Shown here in pieces: positions 34,260-43,034 of a stretch of 64,000 nt of DNA. The position numbers and the translations under genes were made by a program. The DNA comes from CATOSP01 sp965216155 (GTDB taxonomy: Bacteria > Chloroflexota > Dehalococcoidia > Lucifugimonadales > UBA3495), in the NCBI GenBank assembly GCA_965216155.1, contig CBDCFD010000007.1:1922001-1986000 (forward strand), read 5' to 3'. How positions within the stretch are numbered: the stretch's first letter is position 1; each line of letters starts with the position of its first letter. The notes beneath the pieces are model-generated. The model saw only the letters and a program-made list of their open reading frames with translations, had not been told where the DNA came from and ran no database searches.

Positions 34260-35486
34260 ATGATCGATAGCGGCGATACGGCTTGGGTTCTGACCTCGTC
34301 CGCGCTGGTTTTCATTATGGTGCCGGGTCTGGCGTTCTTTTACGCAGGGCTTGTTCGCGGCAAGAACGCGCTGAGCACCCTCATGCAGTCCTTCATCGCA
34401 CTTGCTATCGTGGGTCTGTCCTGGATTCTGTGGGGATACAGCCTGGCTTTCGGCCCCGATATTGGCGGCTTTATCGGAAATCTTCAGTGGGCCGGACTCC
34501 ACGGGGTGTCCGCTACCGAGGCCGGGCCGTATGCGGACACGATTCCGCACCAAGCCTTCATGGTCTTCCAAGCAAAGTTCGCCATCATTACGCCAGCGCT
34601 GATTGCCGGCGCTTTTGCCGAACGGATCAAGTTCAGCACTTTCGTAATCTTCATAATCGCTTGGTCGACCATCGTATACCCTCCGCTGGCGCATTGGATG
34701 TGGGGGAACGGCGGTTGGCTCGGGGAAATGGGCGCTTTGGACTTTGCCGGCGGTGCGGTGGTCCACATCAGTTCCGGGGCCGCAGCCCTGGCTGCGGCGA
34801 TTATCTTTGGGCGACGCTTGGGGTTCGGTCAGGCGGACATGAACCCTCACAATGTGCCGTTTGTGGTGTTGGGCGCCTCCCTGCTCTGGTTTGGCTGGTT
34901 TGGATTCAACGCCGGCAGCTCCCTTACGTCGATGGCAGCGGCGACCTCGGCTTTCGTAGTGACTCATATCTCGGCGGCGACTGCTGCTGTGGTATGGGTT
35001 GCGCTGGACTGGATATTGAACCGGAGGCCCAGCGTTGTGGGAGCGGCGACCGGAGCGGTAGCAGGTTTGGCAACCATCACCCCGGCATCCGGCTTCGTAG
35101 GCCCCATGCCCGCTGTGATCATCGGGTTGGGCGCCGGCGCCCTGTGCTACACCGCCGTTTGGCTGAAGACCCGCGTGAGGCTTGACGACTCTCTCGACGT
35201 TTGGGCTATCCATGGTGTGGGAGGCATTTGGGGCATGTTGGCGGCCGGTCTCTTCATCGGCGTGGGCTTCATGACTATCAGGGAACTCACCGACTTGAGC
35301 AGGGGTGAGCAGGTCCTAAGGCAGCTACTGGCGATAGGCGCATCCTTTGGCTGGGCCTTCATCACAACCTTAGGAATACTCTTCGTCCTGAAATACACCA
35401 TAGGGCTAAGGGTGGACGAGCAGCAGGAAGAAGAGGGACTGGATATCTCCCAACACGGCGAAGAAGCCTACACCGTGCGCCCATAG
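34260..35486 (+). CDS. amt: Ammonium transporter
   Basis: 408 residues, 11 membrane segments, Amt/MEP/Rh family. AFFYAGLVRGKNALSTLMQS, FAIITPALIAGAFAERIKFS and DFAGGAVVHISSGAAALAAA are classic, including the periplasmic gate region and the pore histidine in VVHISSG; AIHGVGGIWGMLAAGLFIG carries the second. It moves ammonium into the cell. ATG 34257 and 34260 are both possible; AGGGGAG favours the second. No PII (glnK) gene follows; a strong hairpin does. Confidence 0.95.
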   Translation: MIDSGDTAWVLTSSALVFIMVPGLAFFYAGLVRGKNALSTLMQSFIALAIVGLSWILWGYSLAFGPDIGGFIGNLQWAGLHGVSATEAGPYADTIPHQAFMVFQAKFAIITPALIAGAFAERIKFSTFVIFIIAWSTIVYPPLAHWMWGNGGWLGEMGALDFAGGAVVHISSGAAALAAAIIFGRRLGFGQADMNPHNVPFVVLGASLLWFGWFGFNAGSSLTSMAAATSAFVVTHISAATAAVVWVALDWILNRRPSVVGAATGAVAGLATITPASGFVGPMPAVIIGLGAGALCYTAVWLKTRVRLDDSLDVWAIHGVGGIWGMLAAGLFIGVGFMTIRELTDLSRGEQVLRQLLAIGASFGWAFITTLGILFVLKYTIGLRVDEQQEEEGLDISQHGEEAYTVRP

Positions 35487-35497
35487 CCTAACACGGG

Positions 35498-35532
35498 TGG
35501 AAGAGGGGACCTGCAAGGTCCCCTCTTCCACA
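35498..35532. terminator. Strong hairpin after amt
   Basis: A perfect 15-bp stem (gtggaagaggggacc and its complement) around tgcaa, 12 bp after the amt stop. It can serve both strands. Confidence 0.8.
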
Positions 35533-35546
35533 ATGCGTTTGCACAG

Positions 35547-35768
35547 TTAGTAAGACAGCTTGGGCAATCTTCTCCACTTGGAGATGATCAGGCCTGAGCC
35601 AATCACGCCGGTGGCGGCGCCCATCAGGATTATCACCAGCAGCCACGACGGCATACCGCCTTCCTGCTCCAAGTCGGCCCGCTCCGCAACTGGAGGTGTT
35701 GTCGGTGGCGTTTCCATAACCGCTAACGAGGGCATCAGTTCCGGAATCGTCGTGGGCTGCACCGGCAA
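35547..35768 (-). pseudogene. C-terminal membrane anchor of a lost surface protein
   Basis: 73 residues: Thr/Pro-rich linker, then MPSWLLVIILMGAATGVIGS as membrane span and a basic end. This is what remains at the C-terminus of wall- or membrane-anchored secreted proteins; upstream the frame soon meets a stop. Confidence 0.35.
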
Positions 35769-35779
35769 CGGCGTCGCCG

Positions 35780-36251
35780 GGGGCGTAGCCTTTAGCCCGA
35801 ATCCACCGAAGGGATGAGGTTACAGCAGCGGAATGGGCGATGAGGGGCAAGGGGAGGCGGTGGTCCGGGTACGATTTCGCGTATAGGGGGCCGGTGTCTG
35901 TCTTCAGCCGCCGCGAGCGCCTCCTGCCGTGTCCTATCCCGCCATATCGCTCGCCACAGCCACTGTAGACCGCCACCGGTGCCCCCAAAAGCGCCTGCAG
36001 ACCGCCCGCCAACCTCCCGTCTACCCGAATTCGAGCCCGGATCATCGCGCCTGTAACTCCCTCACCCCCCTTCCGCTGTCCTCACGCCGTCCATCCGTGT
36101 CCATCGGTGGATTCGGGCTTATGCTGAGGTTTAGCTTAGCTTGTTCCAGCAGGCTCTTCGAGCGCATAATGGCTGGGAGGGACTGACGGGCTTTGCGGCG
36201 AAGCCAAGGAGCAGGCGGTTAGCCTTTTCGTCGCGTGTAGGGGGGTGTATT
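35780..36251. other. Intergenic stretch without clear gene
   Basis: Open frames on both strands show no domain. ttagcccgaatccacc (35791) and ggtggattcgggctta (36106) form a distant 15-16-bp inverted repeat. Confidence 0.35.
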
Positions 36252-37523
36252 TTGGGAGAGTCCACTCGACGGACAGTATGGGTTGCGCGCTTATGTTTGC
36301 TGGCCGTCGCTTTGCTGTGGGCGGGCGCCGTCTCATGCGGAGGCCAGGGCTTCGAAGCCGGTCCCCTCGGAGCCGTGCAGGTGGCACCCGGAGAGGCCAT
36401 CCAGATACGTTCGATGCACGTCCTTACAGGGCTTGGTGACCTGGGCGCCCCGAGCCAACGCGGCGTGGCGCTGGCGTTGGCTGACTATGGCCCTATCAAA
36501 GGGCACGATGTCGAGATGGGCGCCGGCCTCGACTCGCTCTGCACCGAGGAAGGCGGACGTGCCGCCGCGGATACGGTGACCGGCGACCCCCGGGTCGTCG
36601 GCGTCATCGGCACGTCCTGCTCCGTCGCCGCCACCGCCGCTTCGCCAATCCTCAGCGAGGCCGGCCTGGTGATGATCTCTTCCTCCAATACGGCCCCTTC
36701 GCTGACCTCCGACCTTCGCGGCAACGCCGATTCCAACCATCATCCCGGCTACTACCGGACCTCCAGCAACGATCTGCATGAGGCGCGCGCGGTGGCGCAG
36801 TTCGCCTACAACGATCTCGGCCTGCGCAGGATGGCGGCCATCCACGACGGCGACCCCTACACTACCGGCCTCACCGGCGCCTTCGCCACCGCATTCGAGG
36901 AGCTAGGCGGCTCGGTCGCCGTCACCTCTGTCAGCAGGGGCGATACGGACATGGCCCCCGTCCTCACCCGGATTGCGGCGGGCAGTCCGGATGGCCTCTT
37001 TTCCCCCCTCTTCCAGGAAGAAGGCGCCCACATCGTCCGGCAGGTCGGCCAGATCCCTGGGCTTGAGGACGTCACGCTGATTGGCGGCGCGGCCCTGCTG
37101 GTCTCCGAGTTCCTGGCCATCCCCGAGTCGGAGGGCGTCTACTTCCCGGGTCCGGAGTTGAGCTTAGGCGGCAACACCAACGAGGCAACCGGCAAGGGCG
37201 GCGAGGCACTCATCGCCGACTATCGAGAGCGGTACGGCGAGGCACCCACATCCGCCTATCTGGCCCACGCCTACGACGCGGCCACGATGCTCCTCCGCGC
37301 GATCGACGAGGTCGCTGTTGGCGACGGAGATACGCTGTACATCGACCGGGCCAAGCTCCGGGAGGCGCTGGCCGGAGTTGCCGGTTTCAGAGGTATCATC
37401 GGGGTCATCTCCTGCGACGAGTTCGGCGACTGCGGCACCGGCCGCGTACAAATAACGCACCACACCGATTCCAGCGTCACCGACATTGCGGGGCTACCCG
37501 TTGTCTACAGCTACGCGCCCTGA
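36252..37523 (+). CDS. LivK-like ABC transporter substrate-binding lipoprotein
   Basis: 423 residues. TTG start with GGGGGTG upstream; the frame is open to 36141 but only this start gives a proper lipoprotein signal (LCLLAVALLWAGAVSC, Cys29). The rest is a periplasmic binding protein of the branched-chain amino acid type (Peripla_BP_6): VGVIGTSCSVAATAASPILS, DLGLRRMAAIHDGDPYTTGL, SAYLAHAYDAATMLLRAID. Permease and ATPase genes are not adjacent; the liv operon at 51-57 kb could serve it, or it may be a sensor. Confidence 0.88.
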   Translation: MGESTRRTVWVARLCLLAVALLWAGAVSCGGQGFEAGPLGAVQVAPGEAIQIRSMHVLTGLGDLGAPSQRGVALALADYGPIKGHDVEMGAGLDSLCTEEGGRAAADTVTGDPRVVGVIGTSCSVAATAASPILSEAGLVMISSSNTAPSLTSDLRGNADSNHHPGYYRTSSNDLHEARAVAQFAYNDLGLRRMAAIHDGDPYTTGLTGAFATAFEELGGSVAVTSVSRGDTDMAPVLTRIAAGSPDGLFSPLFQEEGAHIVRQVGQIPGLEDVTLIGGAALLVSEFLAIPESEGVYFPGPELSLGGNTNEATGKGGEALIADYRERYGEAPTSAYLAHAYDAATMLLRAIDEVAVGDGDTLYIDRAKLREALAGVAGFRGIIGVISCDEFGDCGTGRVQITHHTDSSVTDIAGLPVVYSYAP

Positions 37524-37617
37524 TTTGCCAACCTGCGTCGTGGCAGGATTACTCCGCGGGGGCGTGCCCTACCGTCCCCACGTGGCATATGACGAGCTCG
37601 GAGGCCGCGGACCTACC

Positions 37618-37766
37618 TAATACTACAGTCGCACTAACACTGACTCGGCGCTTTCGGCCTCAAATTTAGCTTGGTCTCAATAAGATTTAGGGCGTTGCCG
37701 TAGCTAGACGTTGCGATTTTCAAGGGTGGCCAACACTCCAAGCGGCCATCTGCGGCTGTAGTACTA
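37618..37766. mobile_element. MITE family D, copy 2 (149 bp)
   Basis: Near-identical to 26190-26337 with TA-bounded inverted ends (taatactacagtcgc and gcggctgtagtacta). It sits directly upstream of the ribosome site of the next gene, so it now forms that gene's leader. Confidence 0.85.
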
Positions 37767-37782
37767 AGAAGGAGGCAAGCAT

Positions 37783-40700
37783 TTGGCGTTCACTTTGCGC
37801 GTAAAGAGTGTGTTGGGAAGGTCCTCATGCCGGATAGTATGGGTTGGGCTGCTGTGTTTGTTGGCCGTCGCGTTGCTGTCGGCATGTGACGACGGGCCGA
37901 CAGCGACGCCAACGCCCGAGCCTACACCGGCCACCAGTACCCCTACGCCGACATCGGTCCCGCCAACGCCGACCCCGGCCCCGACGCCGACCCCGACGCC
38001 AACGCCGACCCCAGCGCCGACGCCACCTCCGACGCCAACGCCGACCACAGCGCCGACGCCACCTCCGACCCCAACGCCGACGCCGGAGCGGGTTGGCGCT
38101 CCCGCGATACGCGATTTCGGCATCGACACTGACACCCTCTGGGGGCAGCTGTTCGACAGGTTCACCACCTCCGAGCAATCCTGCATCCGCACCGAATTGG
38201 GTGATGAGCTGCTGGAGTCCGTGCTGGAACGGCGTGCTATGCCCGAAGGCGACATGCAGCAGTGGGAGGCGTCTATATTCGGCTGCCTCGCTCCGGAAAC
38301 GGCCTCCGGATTATTCCTCTCCGCACTTGTTGCGCGGATGGAGGGGCTGACCGAGGAGGCTGAAGGGTGCCTGAGAGAGTTGCTGGCGGACGCCGATGCG
38401 GCTGATATCGTTGCGGGTACCCTGCCGGACGCCAGCCCTGCCGCCGCCACTGCAGCCTTGAAGTTTACGGTCGGCCTCCTGAGCTGTGTTCCTGAACAGA
38501 TATTGTCTGGCGATGCCGGTCCCCCCGACCCACCGCAGGCGGATGTGTCCCTGCTCTGGCGCAATCCCACCGGAGGCTGGGTTGTCAATGCGCCGACCGT
38601 GGTCGACGGCGCGGTCTACGCAGGGTCTGACGACAACCACGTGTATGCCTTGGACGCGGAGACCGGAGAGTTGCTGTGGCGCTTTGAGACGGACGACGTC
38701 ATAAGGTCGTCCCCAACCGTGGCCGGCGGGGCGGTGTACGTAGGGTCTAACGACAACCACGTGTATGCCCTGGATGCCGAGACCGGGGGGTTGCTGTGGA
38801 GTTACGACACCGGCGACTGGGCGCAGTACTCCCCTACCGTAAGTGGCGGGATGGTCTACCTCGGCGCACTGGCGGAGGGGGACCACAGGGTCCACGCTCT
38901 CGACGCAATGACCGGAGAAGTCCTGTGGTTTGCCGAAAGGCCGTATCCGTTCACCCCTGAGTTCACTCCTACGGTTGCGGGCGACAAGGTCTACGTGCCG
39001 GGCGGATTCGGCGAGTTCCATGCCCTGGACGCATCAACCGGAAAGGTGGTCTGGAGCTTCAATACCGGGATCCCCGTGGAATCCCCACCCACAGTCATCG
39101 GAGGAATCGTATACCTGACGGCCTTCAATACCGCCCAAGCCCTGGACGAGGCGACCGGGGCGCTCATCTGGAGCTACGGGACGGAGAGGTTGCCCGCGAG
39201 GGACTTCCCGGCCGCAGTCGCAGACAACGTCTACTACTTCTCGCCGGACGAACACATCTACGCCCTGGACACAGCGACGGGAGAGATCCTCTGGTCATAC
39301 GAAGCGGGCATGATGATCAACACCGCGCCCGTGACTGCCAGGGGCATCGTGTACGTGGGTTCCGAATCCGGCCGGTTCTACGCCCTTGACGCCGCCACCG
39401 GCGGGCTCGTCTGGAGCCGGGAGTCGATGGCCTGGGCCTTGCAGTCACCCATGGTGGCCGACGGCGTTCTGTATGCAGAGTCCAGCGATGGACACCTACG
39501 GGCGCTGGATGCGGCAACCGGGGAAGAGCTCTGGAGGTTTCAGAAGGGCTATTTCGATGGCATCCCCTCCTACACCGTTATCGGCGGCGTCTTGTACGTG
39601 GGCTCCCTGGACGGCGGCGTCTACGCCTTCATCGCTCCATTAGGAACCACAACAGAGGGGAAAGTTCTGACAATCCTCTATTGGCAGGCTCCAACTCTGC
39701 CTGGACCCTACCTGTCGGGTGGCACCAAAGACTTGGATGCCGGAGCAATCACGTTGGAGCCTCTGGCTAAATACGACCCGGACGGCAACCTCGTGCCAGC
39801 GCTGGCCGCCCAAATCCCGACAATCGAGAACGGAGGCTTTTCCCAGGACCTGATGTCGATTACCTGGAAGCTGAAGGATGGCCTGAAGTGGTCGGATGGC
39901 AGTGACATGACGGCCGAGGATGTTGTCTTCACGTGGCTCTATTGCGTGGATGAAGATACGGGATGCACGGCTGGGAGCTCATTTGACGGCATCGCCTCCG
40001 TGCTGGCCCTCGACAATCTCACCGTCCAAATCGCCTTCGACGCGCCCACACCCTACCCGTACCGGGCCTTCGTTGGCGCCGGAACGCCCATCATCAGCCG
40101 CGCGCAGTTTGCCGACTGCATCGGCGCGGCCGCCACGACCTGCGAGGCGCAGAACACCGCCCCGATGGGCACCGGCCCCTACCGCATCACCGGTTTCAAG
40201 ACCAACGAAGGGGCCGTCTACGAGCGCAACCCCTTCTACCGGGGCCCGGCGCCCTATTTCGACAGGGTGGTCCTCAAGGGCGGCGGCGATGCGATTTCGG
40301 CGGCCCGCGCCGTGATGGAAAGGGGCGAAGCCGACTACGCCTGGAACACACAAGTGGAGCCGGAGATTCTTACTCGTATGGAAGGAGCCGGACTGGGCAC
40401 AGTGGTCGTCGCCTTCACCAGCCTGGTGGAGCGTATCGTAGTCAATCAGACGAATCCCGACCCTGCTTTGGGCGACAATCGCTCCGAGTATCTGGATGGA
40501 CAAAACCCCCACCCCTTCCTGACCTTCAAGCCCATTCGCCAGGCCATGTCGCTGGCCATAGACCGCAGCCGCATATTGGAGGACCTCTACGGCTTCGCTG
40601 CGGAGCCCACCTGCAATCTGTTGACCGGCCCGCCCATTTATGTTTCGACCGCCAACGACGGGTGCCTGACCCAGGACATCGAGGGCGCCAACCGGCTGCT

Positions 40701-41283
40701 GGACGATAACGGTGTCCTCGATACCGACGGCGACGGCGTCCGTGAATACAACGGAGCGCCCCTGCGGATCACTTACCAGACCTCGGTCAATGCTATTCGA
40801 CAGGACACGCAGGTCCTCGTTCGCGGTTGGTGGCGTCAGATAGGCATCGAGACGGAGCTGGTACAGCACGGTGCCAGCGTCTTTTTCGGCGGCGACCCCG
40901 TGGCTGACAAGGAAGCGTCGTATCGCAGGTTCTTCGCCGATGTACAGATGTACGCTTCCGGTTCCGGCATAGACCCGCAGCAGTCCCTATCCGGCCCCCT
41001 CTGCAAACATATCCCGACCAAGGGCAATAACTGGGCCTTGGGGAACATTGCCCGCTCGTGCAATCCGGAGTACGACAGACTCTACGCCCAGCTGGAGCAA
41101 ACCCAAATCGGCTCGGAGCGGGAGGCGCTGGTAAAGCAGCTGCACGACATGGACGCGCAGGGCTATTACGAGATTCCATTGGTGAGCCGGGGCTTCGTTT
41201 CCGCACACCTGAACACCCTGAAGGGCGTTCGGATCAACGGCTGGGATAGCGAGATGTGGAATATCGCCGAATGGCGGCGCTAA
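37783..41283 (+). CDS. Lipoprotein fusing Cys domain, PQQ-type propeller and family 5 solute-binding domain
   Basis: 1166 residues. TTG start with AAGGAGG 7 bases upstream; lipobox LLSAC (Cys35); TP-repeat spacer to about 102. Residues about 110-245 hold the cysteine pattern seen twice in the lipoprotein at 24804 (EQSCIRTE, FGCLAPETA, GCLRELL, LLSC). Residues about 255-620 are some nine beta-propeller blades of the PQQ_2 type (NHVYALDAETGELLWRFETD). Residues about 626-1160 are a complete SBP_bac_5 peptide/nickel-type binding protein (KLKDGLKWSDGSDMTAEDVV, MGTGPYRITGFKTNEGAVYE). I know of no named protein with this order. An external sensor or uptake receptor is likely; no permease is adjacent. 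Confidence 0.85.
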   Translation: MAFTLRVKSVLGRSSCRIVWVGLLCLLAVALLSACDDGPTATPTPEPTPATSTPTPTSVPPTPTPAPTPTPTPTPTPAPTPPPTPTPTTAPTPPPTPTPTPERVGAPAIRDFGIDTDTLWGQLFDRFTTSEQSCIRTELGDELLESVLERRAMPEGDMQQWEASIFGCLAPETASGLFLSALVARMEGLTEEAEGCLRELLADADAADIVAGTLPDASPAAATAALKFTVGLLSCVPEQILSGDAGPPDPPQADVSLLWRNPTGGWVVNAPTVVDGAVYAGSDDNHVYALDAETGELLWRFETDDVIRSSPTVAGGAVYVGSNDNHVYALDAETGGLLWSYDTGDWAQYSPTVSGGMVYLGALAEGDHRVHALDAMTGEVLWFAERPYPFTPEFTPTVAGDKVYVPGGFGEFHALDASTGKVVWSFNTGIPVESPPTVIGGIVYLTAFNTAQALDEATGALIWSYGTERLPARDFPAAVADNVYYFSPDEHIYALDTATGEILWSYEAGMMINTAPVTARGIVYVGSESGRFYALDAATGGLVWSRESMAWALQSPMVADGVLYAESSDGHLRALDAATGEELWRFQKGYFDGIPSYTVIGGVLYVGSLDGGVYAFIAPLGTTTEGKVLTILYWQAPTLPGPYLSGGTKDLDAGAITLEPLAKYDPDGNLVPALAAQIPTIENGGFSQDLMSITWKLKDGLKWSDGSDMTAEDVVFTWLYCVDEDTGCTAGSSFDGIASVLALDNLTVQIAFDAPTPYPYRAFVGAGTPIISRAQFADCIGAAATTCEAQNTAPMGTGPYRITGFKTNEGAVYERNPFYRGPAPYFDRVVLKGGGDAISAARAVMERGEADYAWNTQVEPEILTRMEGAGLGTVVVAFTSLVERIVVNQTNPDPALGDNRSEYLDGQNPHPFLTFKPIRQAMSLAIDRSRILEDLYGFAAEPTCNLLTGPPIYVSTANDGCLTQDIEGANRLLDDNGVLDTDGDGVREYNGAPLRITYQTSVNAIRQDTQVLVRGWWRQIGIETELVQHGASVFFGGDPVADKEASYRRFFADVQMYASGSGIDPQQSLSGPLCKHIPTKGNNWALGNIARSCNPEYDRLYAQLEQTQIGSEREALVKQLHDMDAQGYYEIPLVSRGFVSAHLNTLKGVRINGWDSEMWNIAEWRR

Positions 41284-41324
41284 GGCTAATGAGGAGAACC
41301 TCAGTTTGATTCGAGGGGGAAAGC

Positions 41325-41732
41325 ATGTCCATCCTGATTCGTGCGGCAGCGGCTTACCTTGTGTTGCTTGCGGCTGTGGTTGCCGTAAACTTTATCGTTA
41401 CTCCCCTGTACCACCCGGGCGGAGAGGAGCCATTCACGGTGTGGGAGATACTCAACTGGTTCATGGCGGTGGGTATGGTGATTGCCTTGGCCGGCAGCTA
41501 CGTGGAAAAGCGCCGTGTCGATGGCGACGGTTCGGCGGACCTGAAGCGATACCTGGAAGCGAACGCGGTTTTCTACGGGGCAGTTGCTGTGTTCATCCTG
41601 TTCTTCTGGAACTGGTTTAGCTCTCTGTCTCCCAACAACGAGGCCGACGGACAATTTTGGGCCGTCATCGACACCCTCATGCCCATCGTGATGGGCGTAA
41701 CGGGCTGCCGCATGTTCAGACACAGCAGCTGA
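41325..41732 (+). CDS. Small multi-pass membrane protein
   Basis: 135 residues with four probable membrane segments (AAAYLVLLAAVVAVNFIV; ILNWFMAVGMVIALAGSYV; AVFYGAVAVFILFFWNWF; VIDTLMPIVMGVTG). GGGGG precedes the ATG by 7 bases. It follows the large fusion lipoprotein by 41 bp in the same direction and may work with it. No family name recognised. Confidence 0.75.
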   Translation: MSILIRAAAAYLVLLAAVVAVNFIVTPLYHPGGEEPFTVWEILNWFMAVGMVIALAGSYVEKRRVDGDGSADLKRYLEANAVFYGAVAVFILFFWNWFSSLSPNNEADGQFWAVIDTLMPIVMGVTGCRMFRHSS

Positions 41733-41870
41733 CCAAGGAACGCCGCGCAAGGTTTCTGGCAAAGTCCGTTGCGACCCTTGGTACGAGTTCGCAGTACGGT
41801 ACGGTTAGGCCCACCACCCCGACTGAAGACAACACCGGGGCCGCCCTGAGATGCGGGAAGAGGGTGGGAG

Positions 41871-42599
41871 ATGATTCCTGACTACATACGAGAACAAGTA
41901 CTGAACGCAAAGCCGCCCGATGGCTGCTGTGTCCCTGGGGGTTCGGTTCCCGCTGTAGCGGAAGGCCACTTCACCTTCGCTCGCGCCGCCACCGTCGGCA
42001 TCAATCCGCACGGATCGTGGAACCGTAAAGACTATTTGCCCAAAGAATGCCTGACCCTAGACAGAGACGACTTAGACGAACAATTCCTCAACCGGGTGTG
42101 GGAGGAGAAAACGCGATACTTCGAGCGCAATACTCATCGGTACTTCACCATGTTGAAGCCGATCCTCAACGCGTGCGGAGTCACTTACGGCGGCAAATAT
42201 GGCGCTGATCGACCCGACTTGGCCTGTTCTCTGGACCTAGTCCAATGGCCCACGGATCCTCTGTGGAGCAAGCTGCCAAGGGAATGCTCAGCCGATGCTC
42301 AAAGCAAGCTGCTCAGTGACGGCGCGGCGTTCTTTGAGAAAATTCTGCAAGAAAACGAGAACATCGAATTGCTGCTTGGCAACGGCAAGACCGTCGTAGA
42401 GCAGTTCGAGCGTACGTTCAAGGTGCGATTCGACAAGAGGAAGGTCGATGATCTCGGCGCTCACATCTACTGTGGGGACTTGCTGGGCAAGCGATTCATC
42501 GGCTGGAGCGCTTTCTTGTCGAATTCACGGATGAACAGATCCCAAGTAGCAGAGTTAGCGCGCCTGGTGGGCGAGGTGCGTCGCGAGGGCTGCCCTTAG
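41871..42599 (+). CDS. Hypothetical protein, possibly uracil-DNA-glycosylase fold
   Basis: 242 residues with GGTGGGAG before the ATG. TFARAATVGINPHGSW (residues 35-50) resembles the GxNP strand-loop of UDG-superfamily proteins, with LLLGNGKTVVEQF and HIYCGDLLGKRFIGWSAFLS as later strands. No canonical final histidine motif is visible, so catalysis is doubtful. Isolated from its neighbours. Confidence 0.5.
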   Translation: MIPDYIREQVLNAKPPDGCCVPGGSVPAVAEGHFTFARAATVGINPHGSWNRKDYLPKECLTLDRDDLDEQFLNRVWEEKTRYFERNTHRYFTMLKPILNACGVTYGGKYGADRPDLACSLDLVQWPTDPLWSKLPRECSADAQSKLLSDGAAFFEKILQENENIELLLGNGKTVVEQFERTFKVRFDKRKVDDLGAHIYCGDLLGKRFIGWSAFLSNSRMNRSQVAELARLVGEVRREGCP

Positions 42600-43034
42600 C
42601 TGCTCCCGTAGGGCTGTGATACGTCGTCCTCGGTGTACGTATCCCCAAAGGTGAAGGAAGTTGACTGCGGCTTCGTCCAGAGGCTTGGCAACGAGACCCC
42701 GGGCCCATTTCGCCTCATCGCTGTCGAAGCTCTGGCGACGACAACTGCTCCCGGGGCAAACCACAAGAGATTGTCCCTACTTGTTGAGGCGCGCGCACCT
42801 AGACGCGACACAATCCAGTTCCTCACCCTGGGTGTCCAAAGACCGGTTTCTAGCGGGACCTAACGGCCGGCTGCACACTCGACCTACTGGTTACAGTGAC
42901 ACCACCCACCGAAAAGTTCGCAATTCAGTCTTATTAGGCCCACAGGGTAAGTATCGAACCAGCCCCGTGGTGTCTGACCCCAAGCTTGATTCGCACGGTA
43001 ATCCGGCCAGTAACGCCGCTGCATCCCGTCTAGG
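42600..43034. other. Intergenic stretch, no gene seen
   Basis: Minus-strand frames overlap the 3' end of the previous gene but look like shadows. gaaaagttcgcaattc at 42913 resembles gaaagttcgcaattc at 671 followed in both by aggccc; the meaning is unclear. Confidence 0.35.

Noticed and set aside
38200..39021. Minus-strand frame across the propeller region
   Set aside because: Antisense of repeated propeller blades; repeats explain its apparent internal similarity.
42555..42826. Minus-strand frames near the end of the 41871 gene
   Set aside because: Overlap a plausible coding end on the plus strand and show no recognisable motif.
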